Of a stretch of DNA of 64,000 nucleotides, positions 23,264-35,304 are shown in pieces; position 1 is the first letter of the stretch; each line of letters opens with the position of its first letter. Made by a program: the position numbers and the translations under genes. The notes beneath the pieces were generated by a model. That model was given only the letters and a program-made list of their open reading frames with translations. It made no database searches and had not been told where the DNA came from. This stretch comes from Tilletiaria anomala UBC 951. Taxonomy: Eukaryota > Basidiomycota > Exobasidiomycetes > Georgefischeriales > Tilletiariaceae. The stretch is from positions 1 to 64,000 of the forward strand of contig NW_013546948.1 in the NCBI RefSeq assembly GCF_000711695.1, written 5' to 3'.

Positions 23264-24944
23264 CGTGATGCTCTCCTGAGTGCTTGAACCGCGCATCCTC
23301 GCGCACTTCTTCTAGTCTTTCAAATGGCCTGACTTGCGATGGCGATCCTGCGGCTGGGTGCTTGTATGTGAATGTCTGCTGAAGATGGCGATGTCGAAAA
23401 GGGAATGTGTATCAGACTTTGGTTTCTGAGATGAGAGGAAGGATGAGCGACACAGAGAAGAACACAGCGAAGCAAGCAGGCTGAACGGTGAAAGCGTACA
23501 AATGGGATGCACGGTGGTGCTTCTGGGACTGACTGCGTCTTTCGCCTGAGCTCCCTTTCTTTTATATGAGTGGAAGATGTGAGCCAGTGAAATATGTCCA
23601 TGCAGTACTGGATGCGTGCTGCATGTATGTGTTAACTTGTAGACTGCGGCGATGGCACGGTCTAGGGTCGAGCGCTCTGCGCCGGGGCCACCAACCTGTC
23701 TGTCGTCAAGTTCGATGGTAGTATGTGGAGTGATGTGAAAGGCCAAGTTGTACGCAGTCTCGCCCCATCGCCTTGTCAATACCTAGCAGTGCGGCAAGCA
23801 GGGCCGAATAATCTCTTGGCTTTGCTCCCAATAGCCTTACACCTGCTGCCAGACAGTGGAGCAGCACACAACACGCGTGGGGAGCGGGTGGGCGCGACAC
23901 AATCTACAGCGCGAAGAGGCTCACTTGTATGTGAGTGAGAGTGGAGATGTGCACGCTGTGCAGCGCAAGGTGCTGGGACTTGACTGTTGAGAGATTCATG
24001 TACATGAGCTTTGGCTGCGGACGCTGCAGGGCAGTGCGGTATGCCTTGCGTGTCCGTATAGGTGTCGATGACGGGCCGTAGAGTCACCTGCCTGAGCGTT
24101 AGCATTGGATTCGTTGAAGAAGTGGTGTTGATCAATGGACTTCCTATAAGACTAAAAAAATCAAACGGTCAGACACAAGCAACCGGCTGGAAGCTGCTGA
24201 TACAACGCCAAGAAGGGGGACAAGTTTAGCTCAGCGTAGAGCGGTGCTGCACTGTGCGGTTGTAGCTCAGCTATAAATAGGGCTCTCAATGAAAGGTGAG
24301 CAATCCCCCAAGCGGCGTTACTTGCGACCTTTCTCTTTCCGCGGTATTTGTTTGTAATCATTGTCGTGATTGCTTGTTCTTCAGGAACCAGGGCATCGCC
24401 TTGCCTGCGCGATTCACAAAGTACACAGGCCAGACAGAGTGACAATAGGGCGCGACGATTGTGCTGGCACGGCGCAAGAAAGACGTGCGCCAAGCGCCTT
24501 AGAGGCCCTCACAACTGCCTCGTGAAGGAAGCTTCCGGAGAGAATCCGTGACTGATTACCGCGGCAAGGCTGATGCGCTGATGGACGGGCGACGGACAAA
24601 GACGAATGAGCTTGAAGCTGTCTTGACCTTTGAACCATACAGTTAATTCTGTTGAGTTTCTCGGAGGCTCCGGGAGGTTCAGCTGTTGCTCAATAGAACC
24701 TCAGACAGATATCATCCGGCCGACATCCCATAACGACCGACTTTTTCTGTTATCAGACACACACACACTGGGCATACCCTTAGGCGGGTCAAAAACGCCG
24801 GCCTGATTGCAAACGGTCTATGATACAAATTGCACGGGAAACGCGTGGAGATTTTCAAAGAAATCCGAAGTAGATTTCCGGTTGCGGCACCATTGCATAC
24901 ACCCGCCCGCCCGTCTCCCTCGAGGTGATGGGACGCGCCTGTGC
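23264..24944. other. Intergenic region upstream of the GH16 gene
   Basis: This 1.7-kb gap has no recognisable gene. It contains the GH16 promoter and a second strong TATA-like element (CTATAAATAG) at 24271-24280 with no gene attached. Its open frames are short and Cys/Ser/Leu-rich without family features. Confidence 0.5.
23559..23566 (-). promoter_or_regulatory. TATA box of the GH16 gene
   Basis: TATAAAAG on the minus strand lies about 296 nt upstream of the GH16 ATG, which fits a TATA box with a moderately long 5' UTR. The assignment is positional. Confidence 0.45.
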
Positions 24945-27178
24945 TCAATGATGCCCAGTAGCGTGATGATGGTGCGGCTCGAGCCAGCTTCGGACTGTTT
25001 CATACGTCCAGAAGCTGACTCCGATCGATGGCGCTACCTTGAGCAGATTTGGCCACAGACCTCGATATAAGCCTCGGACGCCGTCTTGTCGGACAATCGT
25101 GCGGAAGACGCCAAAGGATGCTGCAGGAACCATAAAGAACGACGAAAAAATTATCAGCAACCATTTCACCGTGTAGGACTCTGGTTTTTGCAAGTACGAT
25201 CCTAGCACTGACTTGTATCTGAGTAACCCAACTGGCTGTCCCTCATACCGGCGACTTGCAATCTGCGTCGCAGCACGTCGAGCGGGTACGTAAGCGTCTG
25301 GCTGACCGAGCCGGCCGCGGCGCCGCAGCCGAGCTTTGACAAGTCCGAGATCCTGCCTTCATCGTCTTCGAACCGTTCCCGTAGCGTTTCGTAGCCGATA
25401 AAGTTGAGCGACACGTACGGTGCGACGCCCTAGAGGGAGAGAGGGAGGCGACGAAGAGCGAGACACATTGGTGAGTGGTGGACGTCAGCATCGTCTTTCG
25501 GGCATCTTTGAACAATATCGGCACTCACTGCACTCGTAGGCACACAGCCACGGTAGAGCCCACGTACGCCTCCTTCCTCGCGATACACCTTGAGAGTCAT
25601 GGCCCAGATACCGGGCACGCGCTTCTGCTTCGCCCTGAGCTCTTCGCGCCGTTTCTGCCCCGTGGCGGCCACCACAGTCGTTGTGTGCGTCACTGAGCGC
25701 GCACCAGCCGCGACGGAGGGGGCGGAGCCCAGCAGCTTGTTTCCCGCACTAAGCGTGCTCGCGCTCGTGCTTGAGGCCCCGGTCGCGGCGCTGAGCCGTC
25801 CCTGCTCCGCCGCCTTTGCTTCCGAGTACAGACTCGCGCTGGCGATGGAGATGCGACTGCGCACGAGGTCGAGCGGGTAAGTGGACACGACGCTCGCGAT
25901 ACCCGCCAGCGCACCCGCCGTCAGCCGCTCCCAGACGGCGAGCTCGCTTATATCATGGGCGTGTCCTCCGCCGTTCCCAGCGTTCTGCCCATGTCCGTGT
26001 CCATGCCCATGTCCGTGTCCATCGACGTAATGTGAGCGCAGGAACAAGTTTTTTAGCACCTCGTAGCTGCTAAACTGCACGGCCGAGTACGGCGCGATGC
26101 GCAAGCAGTTGATGCCGTTCCCACGCATGAAGCCGGCCATGCCTTCCTCCCGCCACATCTTGACGAGGCCGCTCCACACGCCCGCATATGCGCCTTTGCT
26201 TCCGCCACTCGCGCGGGCTGCTTTCGATGGTATTGCCGCGCTACCACCGCCTGCTGATGATGGTTTTTCATGAGGTTGGATTTGCCTGAATGTGCAAAAG
26301 AGAAGGACATTGGACCTCTTTGAGCGGATGCACACTCATGCCGCTCCAGAGACACCCCTTGTAGGCGCGCTCACTCACATGATAATTTTTAGCCTCTCGA
26401 GCGGACTAACGACAGTCCTGCTCGCCGCACCCGCTGCTCCGCCGGCTACAAAGTAGCTGACAAGATACGCGCGACTCAGCGCGCTTTCCTCTTCCTCCTC
26501 TTCCGATCCATGCTTCTCCTCTTTTTCGTGTACGCATGCAGACGACCCCAATTTCGCGTCTTCCTTATCTTCGACTTCTTGCTTTCTCGCAGTGAGAGCA
26601 GCTGCCAAAGAAGAATGCTCCTCTTCGGCCGGTGCATGTGCTACGATGCGTCTATTCTGCGAAGCGAGTAGACGATGCAGGCAGGCCCGTTGTTGCTCAT
26701 GCTCATCGCGGCGACGCGGCGGCTGTCGCTGAGGATATGAGACTGACGGCGCAGAACTAGGCTCTGGCCCCTCGGAAACAGCGAAGACGTCAAGCTGAGA
26801 AAGCTCTTCGGCGTACAACAGGTCGTCGGCATCTGGTGCGCATTCCGTCGATGGGGGGGTGACGGGGTTTGAATGCTGAAGAGAATAGTGGTTTGCACCT
26901 ATCTGCCGCAGGGGCGCATGCCTAACCTGCCATCCGTGTGGGGTGGGACCGACCGTCTCGCGTTCAGCTTCTGGTGCGAGCCGTGATGGGTCCTTCTGTA
27001 TCCGCTCGAGCTGAGAGGGCCATCTCCCCTGTGACTGAATCGACCTTGCGTTGCTGCCGGTGCCTGATAGGCCCTGACCCGAGCTCGCAAAGCAATCGCC
27101 TCGGTACCCTGCCTCGGGAGAGACAGAGCTGCACATCGGCCGTGGAGACCACGTCCTGGCGGCGATGGTGGTCGTCAT
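24945..27178 (-). CDS. Mitochondrial carrier (SLC25) with long N-terminal extension
   Basis: This is a predicted inner-membrane solute carrier. Four exons, 27178-26379, 26285-25529, 25429-25213 and 25120-24945, give 649 residues, about twice the usual 300. All three carrier signatures are present: [16 protein letters not shown] and YPLDVLRRR, each followed by GLYRG/GFMRG-type motifs. [13 protein letters not shown] and [12 protein letters not shown] resemble the ATP-Mg/Pi and YPR011C (APS/PAPS) carrier branch; the exact substrate is inference. The first 240 residues are hydrophilic, with acidic Glu runs and no EF-hand that I can see. A His-Gly alternation lies between TM segments 2 and 3, a long Ala/Ser insert sits inside the second repeat, and the C-terminus is His-rich. 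Confidence 0.93.
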
Positions 27179-28230
27179 CGCCGTCGTGGTCTATTTTTCG
27201 AAGGATCTTGTTGCGGTAGACGCACTGCATATAAGCAAGAGAGGACAGGCGCAAGACGAAGAGTAGAAGTGGACGGTGAACCTGGCAGCCGGCTAGGTCG
27301 GTCGAGGCTCGAGCTGGGTTTTACGGTGTGCTTCGTGAATGGGATGCTGACTCGACGTGCGAACTCCAGTAAGGCGCGGGAGGGGATGGAGGGCCAGGGT
27401 TGAGTCGTCGTCGTCGTCGCGGTCGTCGGTGGTAGAGTGTGGTGGTTTGGGGGGGGGTGCAGCGGGCGGAAGGCTCCTGTTACTGTGCACGATTTGATGT
27501 ACAGCTATGCAAGTAGCAATCCAGCATGTCTGGCTTGTGGCCGCACCTCTCTTTAGTAACTGAATGGCTGGACGGAGTGTGGGAGAGCTGGACACGCGAA
27601 CGAGATACATACAGGTCCGTCAGCTGGTGGTTCATCTCCATCTGTGGCTGCTGATCGCTTGTTCCGCACCGGGGAAAGCCGGGAGTGAGTCGCGTTCAAG
27701 GACCAGAGGAGAGCTGGGAGCGCGATGCACCGAATGATAGTGAATACTCAAGGCCCGAGGCATGCACATCGATCACGCAACTCCGTTACATCAGGCCCCC
27801 CGACTCCCCCACACCCCACACCGGCACCAGAGCACAACCCAGTGTTTATGCGCAGAAGGAAGGCCACAGGCAACAATGCAGCGTCGCCGAACGCTGACCT
27901 CTCGGTGAGTGACTGTATAGGAATCGTCACTCATCGCCCCGCAGATGCACCGGTGGGCTGTTGCCGTGCAGCTATATGATGCATGCCAGGTCGGCAGCCT
28001 TGAACATTGAGTTTTAAAGTGTAAAATTGATTATGGATAATCGCGAGACACTTTAGATGATACTTTTGAAATTCTGTGTCTATGCATGTGTATTGCTGCT
28101 GGGCGTGGCAGTGCCTCGCGGGCAAGAGCTCGTTTATGCTGGGGTCGTCCTACCTTTGCCATCCGCGCAAGTAAAGTGAGGCGCTAGCGGACCGCTTTCT
28201 TCAGCCCTTCCTCGCGTGAGGGATGCGCTC
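27179..28230. other. Intergenic region between the carrier and CCP1
   Basis: This region contains the carrier promoter and the CCP1 3' flank. A minus-strand frame at 27293-27610 starts with ATG and has an Asp run, but it shows no homology or splice link, so I do not call it. No other signal is seen. Confidence 0.5.
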
Positions 28231-30720
28231 TCAGGCATTTTCCTGCTCGGCCGTGGTCTTGAGCATATACGGCTTCCCACTCTCATTGACCGGCTCGAAC
28301 CGCTTAAAGTTTTCCTGCGGCACACCGAGCTCGAGGAGCGTCGAGAAGACGCGCTGGAAGTCCTTGAAGAACAGCTCCTCGTTCTTGGCGTACTTCTCCA
28401 CCTGCTTCCGGAACTTCTTGTCCTGCAGCAAAGCCATGTCCGTCGGTAGCATCATCAGCCCGCCCGTGCTGGCGTCCTGGAACTGCTTGGGGCCGTCCCA
28501 CTTGCGGACGTGCCACTTTTCGTTCAGGAGTAGGGTAAAGTACTCTGCGCGTGTACAACGTCAGAAATGCATTCAGCGGCTCGCTCTTCAAGGCGCCTTG
28601 GGGGGCAGGGCTCACCATTGTTGAAAGAGAGTGGGCTGTGCTGCCATGGCCCATCGAAGCCCGAGCGATCGGAGTGGCATCGTCCAAGCGCATGCGCACC
28701 AGACAGCGCGACAATTTCCTCGTCGTTGAAGCCCATCTTGTAGAAGACCCATCGCAGATGGTCCGACCCCTTGTCCGCATCGGGCAGACGACCTTCGGGA
28801 GGGCAAAAGTTGGCCTCCCGGTCAGAGCGCCCCGGGCGCCAGGGGATCTTGGGACCTCCGAGCTCTGTTGCAAAACGATATACCACGCATCAGCAAAACA
28901 CACTCGCGGAGTACCGCTGACTCTTCAAGTCGGGTTCGTTTGTACACTGTCTCATCTCATCTTGATTCCTTAGTTCTCGCAACCTCCAAAACCCCTGCCA
29001 TCCGACCACCTGATAGCCCTCTCGATCTCAAAAAGATATGCTTTGAACCGTACGTAAGCCTGCGCCTAGTATATGGCTGACTTTAGTCACCGACTCGCAC
29101 CCTCTCGCTTTCGAGTCTGCTCGCTACTTCGTCTGCCTGACTGGTTCAGCAAGGGGTGTAGTCGTAGATGGACTCGAGCCCGGCACAGAGGGCCAATGCA
29201 AGCAAACAAACGGAGCCTAAGCATCCACTCCGTTCCAATCCTCTCCTGAGCATTCGCTCGCGTCAAGGAGGGGGAAGGGTCGCACCCGAATGATACACCC
29301 AGTTCGCGTGAAAACACATCCCCCCGCCTTCAAACTGATGAAGATACGAGCCCTCCTGTGCCATCACAGACCTCCTCCCAACAGATGTTCACCCAGGAAA
29401 GTGTGGTAAGCGTGCCAAAGGGTGACAGGCTGTGGAAAGACTCTGGGAAAGAAAAGGAAAAAGGGAGTTGCACGGCGTATCGCTGGTTGGATGTTGCAGT
29501 GCTGCTTTGACGTGCAAGGACGGGGTTCTGCATAGACTTGTGCTTTGATGTGATGCGTTGTGCGACGTTTGAGTTCCTGTTGAGGTGCGCCGCATTTTTT
29601 CTTGCACATGCGGGTGCTGAAGCGAGCCAAAACAAGACGAGACGAGACAAGACGAGACGAGACAAGACGAAACAAGACAAGACAAGGCGAGGAAAGGCTA
29701 GAAGAGACTAACCTTGGATCGCAACGACACCACCAAGGGTCCAGAGATCCTGTGCATGTGCGTTCAGAGCAGGGAAGAGCGTTTCTTGTCAACAGACAGC
29801 GTGTGAAAGAGGAAATAGGGTGCAGGTGGAGCTTACGGAGTAGGTGACCCATGGGAACTGCTGCTTGATGGGCTCCAGGAAGTCACGGGCAGCTTTGAGT
29901 CCGGCGTTCGCTCCGTGGTCTGCGAATTCGCGCATAATGTAGATGATCAGCTCTCTGTTTGACTTGCAAAGTGTTGGAGCAGGGAGGCACGCAAATACGC
30001 TGGACTCAGAGGGAGAAAAGGCAGGCACGACGACTCACTGGACTCGGGAGCGAACCTCATCGTGGCGCCGTTGCTACCGCCCGTGTTGGTGTGCTTGTCG
30101 TACGTGCCCGAGCTGTGCCAGGCGAGGCGAACGAGGACGGGACCGTAGCTGCCATCGTCGTACTTGGGGTCAATCTCGAGCCGCTCAGAGATGGCGTTGT
30201 ACACCTTCTGGTAGTCCTGCTGGCTTCCGAGGCCGTCTTTGGGCCACGAAGCGGCAGATTGGGCGCCACCACGACCGACGTCGAGCAAGTTCTTGCGGTC
30301 GTCGCGGTCGCCGAAGAAGGCAAAAGCACCGCCGGCAAGGACAGCGATGGCCAGACCGCCAAAGAGCGCGGTGCGGTTCGTGCGCACACCCGAGTCTGCT
30401 GCAGGTGGCGGCTGCGTGGGAGCAAGTGGAGCAACAGGTAAGCATTGCAAACGGAAGAGCAGCCTTATCAGCGCGGGGAGCGCCAATCGGGAAAGGTTCG
30501 CGCGCCAAGAGGCCCGAGGAATGGATCTACTTCAGTCGACATGCCGGTTACTCACGCTGCCCTTGACTGGTCCCTGCTGCTCAGCGACGATGCGGGACGA
30601 CGAAAGATTGCGTGTAGCCCGCAGCGACGGCGCCTGTGCGCTGCGACGGGCGGTCGCCGCCGCGTTGGGGCGAAGCGTCGAGCGCAGCGAGGTTGATGCG
30701 ACGGTGCGAAGTGCAGCCAT
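28231..30720 (-). CDS. CCP1: Cytochrome c peroxidase, mitochondrial
   Basis: This is a haem peroxidase of the mitochondrial intermembrane space that reduces hydrogen peroxide with electrons from cytochrome c. Six exons, 30720-30556, 30411-30039, 29919-29837, 29749-29713, 28864-28616 and 28544-28231, give 406 residues. An Arg/Ser-rich presequence and a hydrophobic segment ([14 protein letters not shown], about residues 69-88) match the bipartite signal of yeast Ccp1. The distal site [11 protein letters not shown] holds Arg150, Trp153 and His154. The proximal His is in GAHALGRCH, and GFDGPW retains the Trp that forms the compound I radical in yeast (Trp191). [12 protein letters not shown] and FFKDFQRVF complete the fold. 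The intron 29712-28865 is 848 nt long, roughly ten times the local norm. Confidence 0.96.
29633..29692. repeat. Degenerate GACGAGACAA-type repeat inside a CCP1 intron
   Basis: About 60 bp of alternating GACGAGA and CAAGA units lie on the plus strand. On the transcribed minus strand this becomes a pyrimidine-rich CTTGT/CTCGT tract. It starts only about 20 nt inside the 5' end of the 848-nt intron. Confidence 0.85.
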
Positions 30721-32109
30721 TTTCAAGCGAGCGTTGGTTGCTGCTTTGAACTATGAGCGCAGGGCACGTTTAAAAAAGCAGTTGCGTTGTATCGATAATT
30801 TGTCTTTGCAATGCTGAAAGGGGTGAAGAGCAACGATGTCCCAGAAGAGATTCGGGAAGAAGAGGCAAAGGAATGGATAGAGTAGTGCGTGTGTTGTGTG
30901 ACTTGCGTTGTCTCTCACTCTTTCGGTTACCTGCTCTGCGTTACGGCATTAACCTAAAAGAGAAGCAAACAGACGACGAACGAAGACCATTGACTGGTGA
31001 TGCATAAGTTACATAAGCAGAATCGATATTTTCAACCTGAACCGGTCGCCGATGGAAACAATCCACGCAGCTCTAGTGCCCACTCCAATTGCACGCGTTC
31101 CGTGCGGGTTGCCGCCAGGAAGCTCTTTGAAACGCCGAAGCTCCAATTGGACGGGTGCGGGCATGCGCATGCGGTGGTGACTGCTGGAGCAGCAGTATTT
31201 ACATAGATAGGCTAACGCGTCGCGTATGAGCACAGGCAGGGCCCACGCGCTCCACCGGTTCGTTGTAGCCTCCATGGTTTGCAAAAAGACAGCTCCTCTT
31301 GCTACCTTGCATCGGAGAGATTGATATGGATAAGTGAATGAGGAGGTGAGGATTGAGGAGGGTACAATGGAGGTTCAACCGCTAGAGATTAACTGAAGGT
31401 TTGTGCCCCTCCTTTTATCAGTTCACTCGTCTTTGTATTGCATAGACTGCTGCTACGTTGACGCGCTGATGCGCAATCGAATGGTATGATGCATACGTGG
31501 AAGAGACCGTGACCGCACGCCTATCGAGCACATCCCGCACCCGTTCGTTTTTTTCTCTCCGATCTCTCATCAGACAATATCCTGCTCTGTCTCCGCCTTC
31601 AAAGCAATGACAAGCTGATGCTACCATTGCAAAGCTTGCAGTGCTCACCGGCGCTGAGATGACACCGAGATGACAGTCTCTCTTCTTGCAATGTGTGTCC
31701 ACGTCGAACGACGCTGACGTGCTGCTAAGCCCTACTTGATGTAAGCGTGTCATCAGATCAGGAGAGGGAGGCCACCTCTGGGGTGCTGTCCAAGCTCTGG
31801 TACACTGGCTAGACATTGTCGTCGGTGACTGAGGCCCATCGTCCCACAGGAGCCTTCTGAACCTCCCACTTCACTGAATGCACCCGGTTTTCAGTGTTAC
31901 TGTTAAGGTACACAATCACTCTTCAGTGGGCACACGCCCTGGCAGCGCATCTGCTATATCGCTCGTGCGAAGCCCCCCCATGCCTGGCTCATCGTCGGAG
32001 GCTCGGCCATTGTCGTGCCTTGTGCAGTGTCAAAGAATCTGCGAAGTAGTTCGAACCACGCGCGTGTGATGCATTTACTCATTACTTGCCACACATGTCC
32101 CTGTTGCAA
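30721..32109. other. Intergenic region upstream of CCP1
   Basis: This 1.4-kb region separates the CCP1 start from the 3' end of the AN1 gene. A minus-strand frame at 31418-31816 lacks any recognisable feature. No gene is called. Confidence 0.55.
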
Positions 32110-33597
32110 TCAACAAATAATACAATCCTCTTTCTCCTTGCCCTCTGGCCCACCACCGCTGCCGCTGCTAGCGCCCCCGCGGACATGCAGCTTGGCCATC
32201 AGATCCGCCAGTTTCATTTCCTCCGTCTTGGTCAGCAGCCCGCGACGCTGCCGGTCCTGCATGGCTTTGATGCTTGACTTCAGCTCGGCTTTTGCGCGTC
32301 TGCAAGATGTCAAAGGCAGAGGAGAACACGATGCGCGGCGTCAGCAAGTGGAATAGACCCCTACCTAGCGGGAATGACGTCAAGCAGAAATGAGGATTGG
32401 CTGAAGCATGGAGCCACAGCATCATGTCCCTCTTCGCAGAACAAAGGCTGTCGGGCCACTCATGGTAAAGTCACTCCCTTCCACCAACATGACCGGAAGT
32501 TGCGTAGACTACACTACCGCACGCAAAGCCCCATATCTTCTGTTACATCTTCAACCCTGCGCGAAAAGCGGTCGCGGTACCCACTTGTCAGTCTTGTCGA
32601 AAAAATTAAAAGTCGAGGAGCCTGCATTGGGGGCGCTGGCTTGTTGTGGAGGTGTTGCTTCCGCCTTGGAGGGTGCTGCGCTCGACGAAACAGTTCGTGT
32701 GGTATATGGTTGTGTCGCGCCGCTGGAGTTCGACCTCGTACTCCCTAGAGCAGAGACCTTGGCCTTGATAGTTGCCGCTGCATTCGCTGCCACCGCATTC
32801 GCGCTGGACGGCATAGCTTTGGACTTGGCGCGCGAGCTGCCCGATTTGGCAATGCTTGATGAGGAAGGCAGGGATACTGTGGATCCGCTCTTGCTCGAGC
32901 TTGCGCTGGCGTTCGCGCTAGTGGAGCACTCGTGCTGTTGCGGCGCGCGATGCGATGGGCAGAAGGATTGGCGACATTTCTGGCACTGCCCGATGCGTGA
33001 GTTAAGAGCAGTGTCAGATGAAACGCACGGGAAGCATGGTGGGCCGGACCCCTAGACTCACCGTGATGGGGACGACCATGATCTTCCTGCACTTCCTGAA
33101 ACGGCATTCTTTCTCTACCTTAGCACGCATTTGCGGCGCCTGCTCATCCTTCAGCATTCCATCTATTCCAAGCGCCTTGCAAGCCCCTGCGCTCCTCGGA
33201 CGCGCCGAAAGGTGTCGCTCCATGGCGATGTTGGGGTCTTCATCGCGCTTCCAACCGGTCGGTGGCTCATGACACAGAGGGCAGAGGGGGACGTAAAAGT
33301 CTGCGCTGGAGCGTGATGAAGAAGCCGAGGGGCACGAATGTAGATCGGGCTTGTAGTGGTCGACGCAGAAGCTGTTCACGGTGGGTGGAAGGATAAGGGG
33401 CATCAGTATCCTTTTGGATTGTCCTTCCGCTCCGGGCCCGCCTGAGACGAAACGACGCACTTTTCATGGCAATCTTTGCATTTGAACGGTAAGAAGTCCT
33501 CGCGATGACAGATTTCCAGATGGCATCGCTCGCCGATCCACAGCATCGGCGCTGCCGAGCGCGATGCGTGCGTAAGGTTGGTTGTAGGGTCGTGCAT
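32110..33597 (-). CDS. AN1-type zinc-finger protein (Cuz1/ZFAND2-like) with CaaX-like tail
   Basis: This is a predicted adaptor of the Cdc48/p97-proteasome stress pathway. Four exons, 33597-33461, 33371-33062, 32985-32585 and 32299-32110, give 345 residues. The first AN1 finger spans residues about 20-60: GERCHLEICHREDFLPFKC, then CHENFCVDHY and HSC. A second AN1-like finger follows: CRFRKCRKIMVVPITCQKC, then FCPSHR and HEC. The Ser/Ala-rich middle leads to a basic-acidic helix and the final residues EDCIIC. The last four (Cys-Ile-Ile-Cys) fit a prenylation CaaX box; the human relative ZFAND2B/AIRAPL is membrane-anchored by C-terminal prenylation. Several junctions lie within zinc-finger codons, and the summed exons stay in frame. 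Confidence 0.9.
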
Positions 33598-34183
33598 CTC
33601 AAGTCAGGGGTTTGGGTTTGCCGCAAGCTCACGAAAGGGGACGCGTGAGTTTAAAAAATGTTTGCGCAGAAACAGGGAAAGCTTTGGCGCTCGATAGCCT
33701 TTATAACCTGCAAGTCGGCGAGGAGGTTGACGATGACGACGCCTGGTTGCAACAAAGACGTGAAGGTGACGCTCATCCGGCGCCACTTCACTCCCAAAGG
33801 CGGGACACCAGGGTTGCGTGTCCCTCCATAAGCAGGCAATATATGCTTAAATCGGTGCAACCTGTCGCCGCTCCCTTCGGACATAACAGGCTTTCGCATT
33901 ACATACAGCTATAGTGCTCCCTTTCTGCTGCGTACCGCTGGCATTCTTTGCACGGATCAGCAGCAATATTAAATGCCGAATGAATAACGACTGAACGAAG
34001 CCGATCATGAGACCTTCCTCAGTTATCTTTCTTGGCAAAGATAGCTGAGCAAGGTAATGGCTGTTGTGGGATTGTGGACATTCCTGCCGATGTGCCAATC
34101 TATGATGTGCTGTTTTTCCCGCACAGCTACGGACGCACCGCCCCTCCTATTCTCGGATCCATCACCCCTTCTACACCGGAACG
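33598..34183. promoter_or_regulatory. Divergent promoter region, AN1 gene / alpha-beta hydrolase
   Basis: This 586-bp spacer lies between opposite-facing start codons. No TATA box or coding frame stands out. Confidence 0.5.
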
Positions 34184-35304
34184 ATGGCGACCAACACCAA
34201 CGTGACTATCCACACGTTCGTGTACAAGCACGCCTCGTCGCTGGATTTGCAGCTCGACCTGCTGCTCCCTAAAGGTGCAGACGCCGCCTCGGCATCATCA
34301 TGCGCTCCACTGCCCATCTTCTACTGGCATCACGGCGGCGGCGCGATCCAAGGGCGGCGGCAAGCCGTGCCGCCGCACATGCTGCATGCGGCCAATACGC
34401 ACCGCTTCGCAATCATCAGCCCGGACTACCGCCTTGCGCCGCAGGTACGCCTGGACGCCATCTGCGAGGACCTCGTCGATGCGTTCCGCTTTGCGGTTGA
34501 CGAGCTGCCGGCCAAGGCCAAAGGCGTGAAGCTCGACACGCACAACATACTCGTTAGCGGCAGCTCCGTTGGCGGGTTCTTGGCGCTCTTGGTTGCACTA
34601 GGCATGTGCCCGGCACTTGCGCTCTCCTCGTCATCATCTGCATCGCTGTTGGCGAGGATCAAGGGCGTACCGATCATCTACCCGATCACGACGTTCGATG
34701 TGCCATTTTTCCGTGACGCGCAGGAGCCATTCCTGGGTTACCTCCTAAAGTCGGAAGCGGAGGACTCGGCATTCAAGACGTTCGTCGATCCCTCGTCTCC
34801 TGTCTGCGCCAACACGGACGCCAGCAGCGGCGATGTCAATCCGCTGCGGAACAAGTTCTACATGTACGCGCAGCAGACGGCGCCCGTCAGTGGGTTCCAG
34901 CAGCTCGTATACGGCGACCAGTTGATCGAGGCCGGCTGGCTGCAGTCGTCGGACACGGTCGTCTTCCTTCGCAAGAATGCAGAGGCGATCAAGCAGGCAC
35001 TCAGTGGTGGGAGGGGGGCTAGGCTATACGCGATACATGGAGATGCAGACAAAGCGGTTGACGTCAGCCAGGTGCGCGACCTGGTCGCTGCGGCCACGGA
35101 AGCCCGCGTCCCGATCGAATACGAGGAGCTCAAGGGGATCGACCATATGTTCGACTGTGAGTAGCTGGCCAGCCAACCGGTGGACGTACGCTGATCCTCA
35201 TACCACTTGTCTCACGTGCTCGCACGCCGCTCATATCATCAGATGACCCGAAAATCACTCTGGATGGATTTTATGCTTGGTGCGTCAAGGCCTGGGGGCT
35301 GTAG
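34184..35304 (+). CDS. Alpha/beta-hydrolase fold-3 esterase/lipase
   Basis: This is a predicted soluble serine hydrolase of the hormone-sensitive-lipase-like group. Exons 34184-35156 and 35243-35304 give 344 residues. The oxyanion-hole motif is HHGGGA, the nucleophile elbow is GSSVGG, the acid is probably Asp in HGDAD, and the catalytic His is in DHMF. DYRLAPQ is typical of the family. The short second exon encodes the last 20 residues (DPKITLDGFYAW) and restores the frame after the His. No signal peptide is seen, so it is probably cytosolic. Substrate is unknown. Confidence 0.92.

Noticed and set aside
29389-29685. Minus-strand frames with repeated Ser-Cys-Leu-Val-Ser units
   Set aside because: They arise from the repetitive tract in the CCP1 intron and do not represent a protein.
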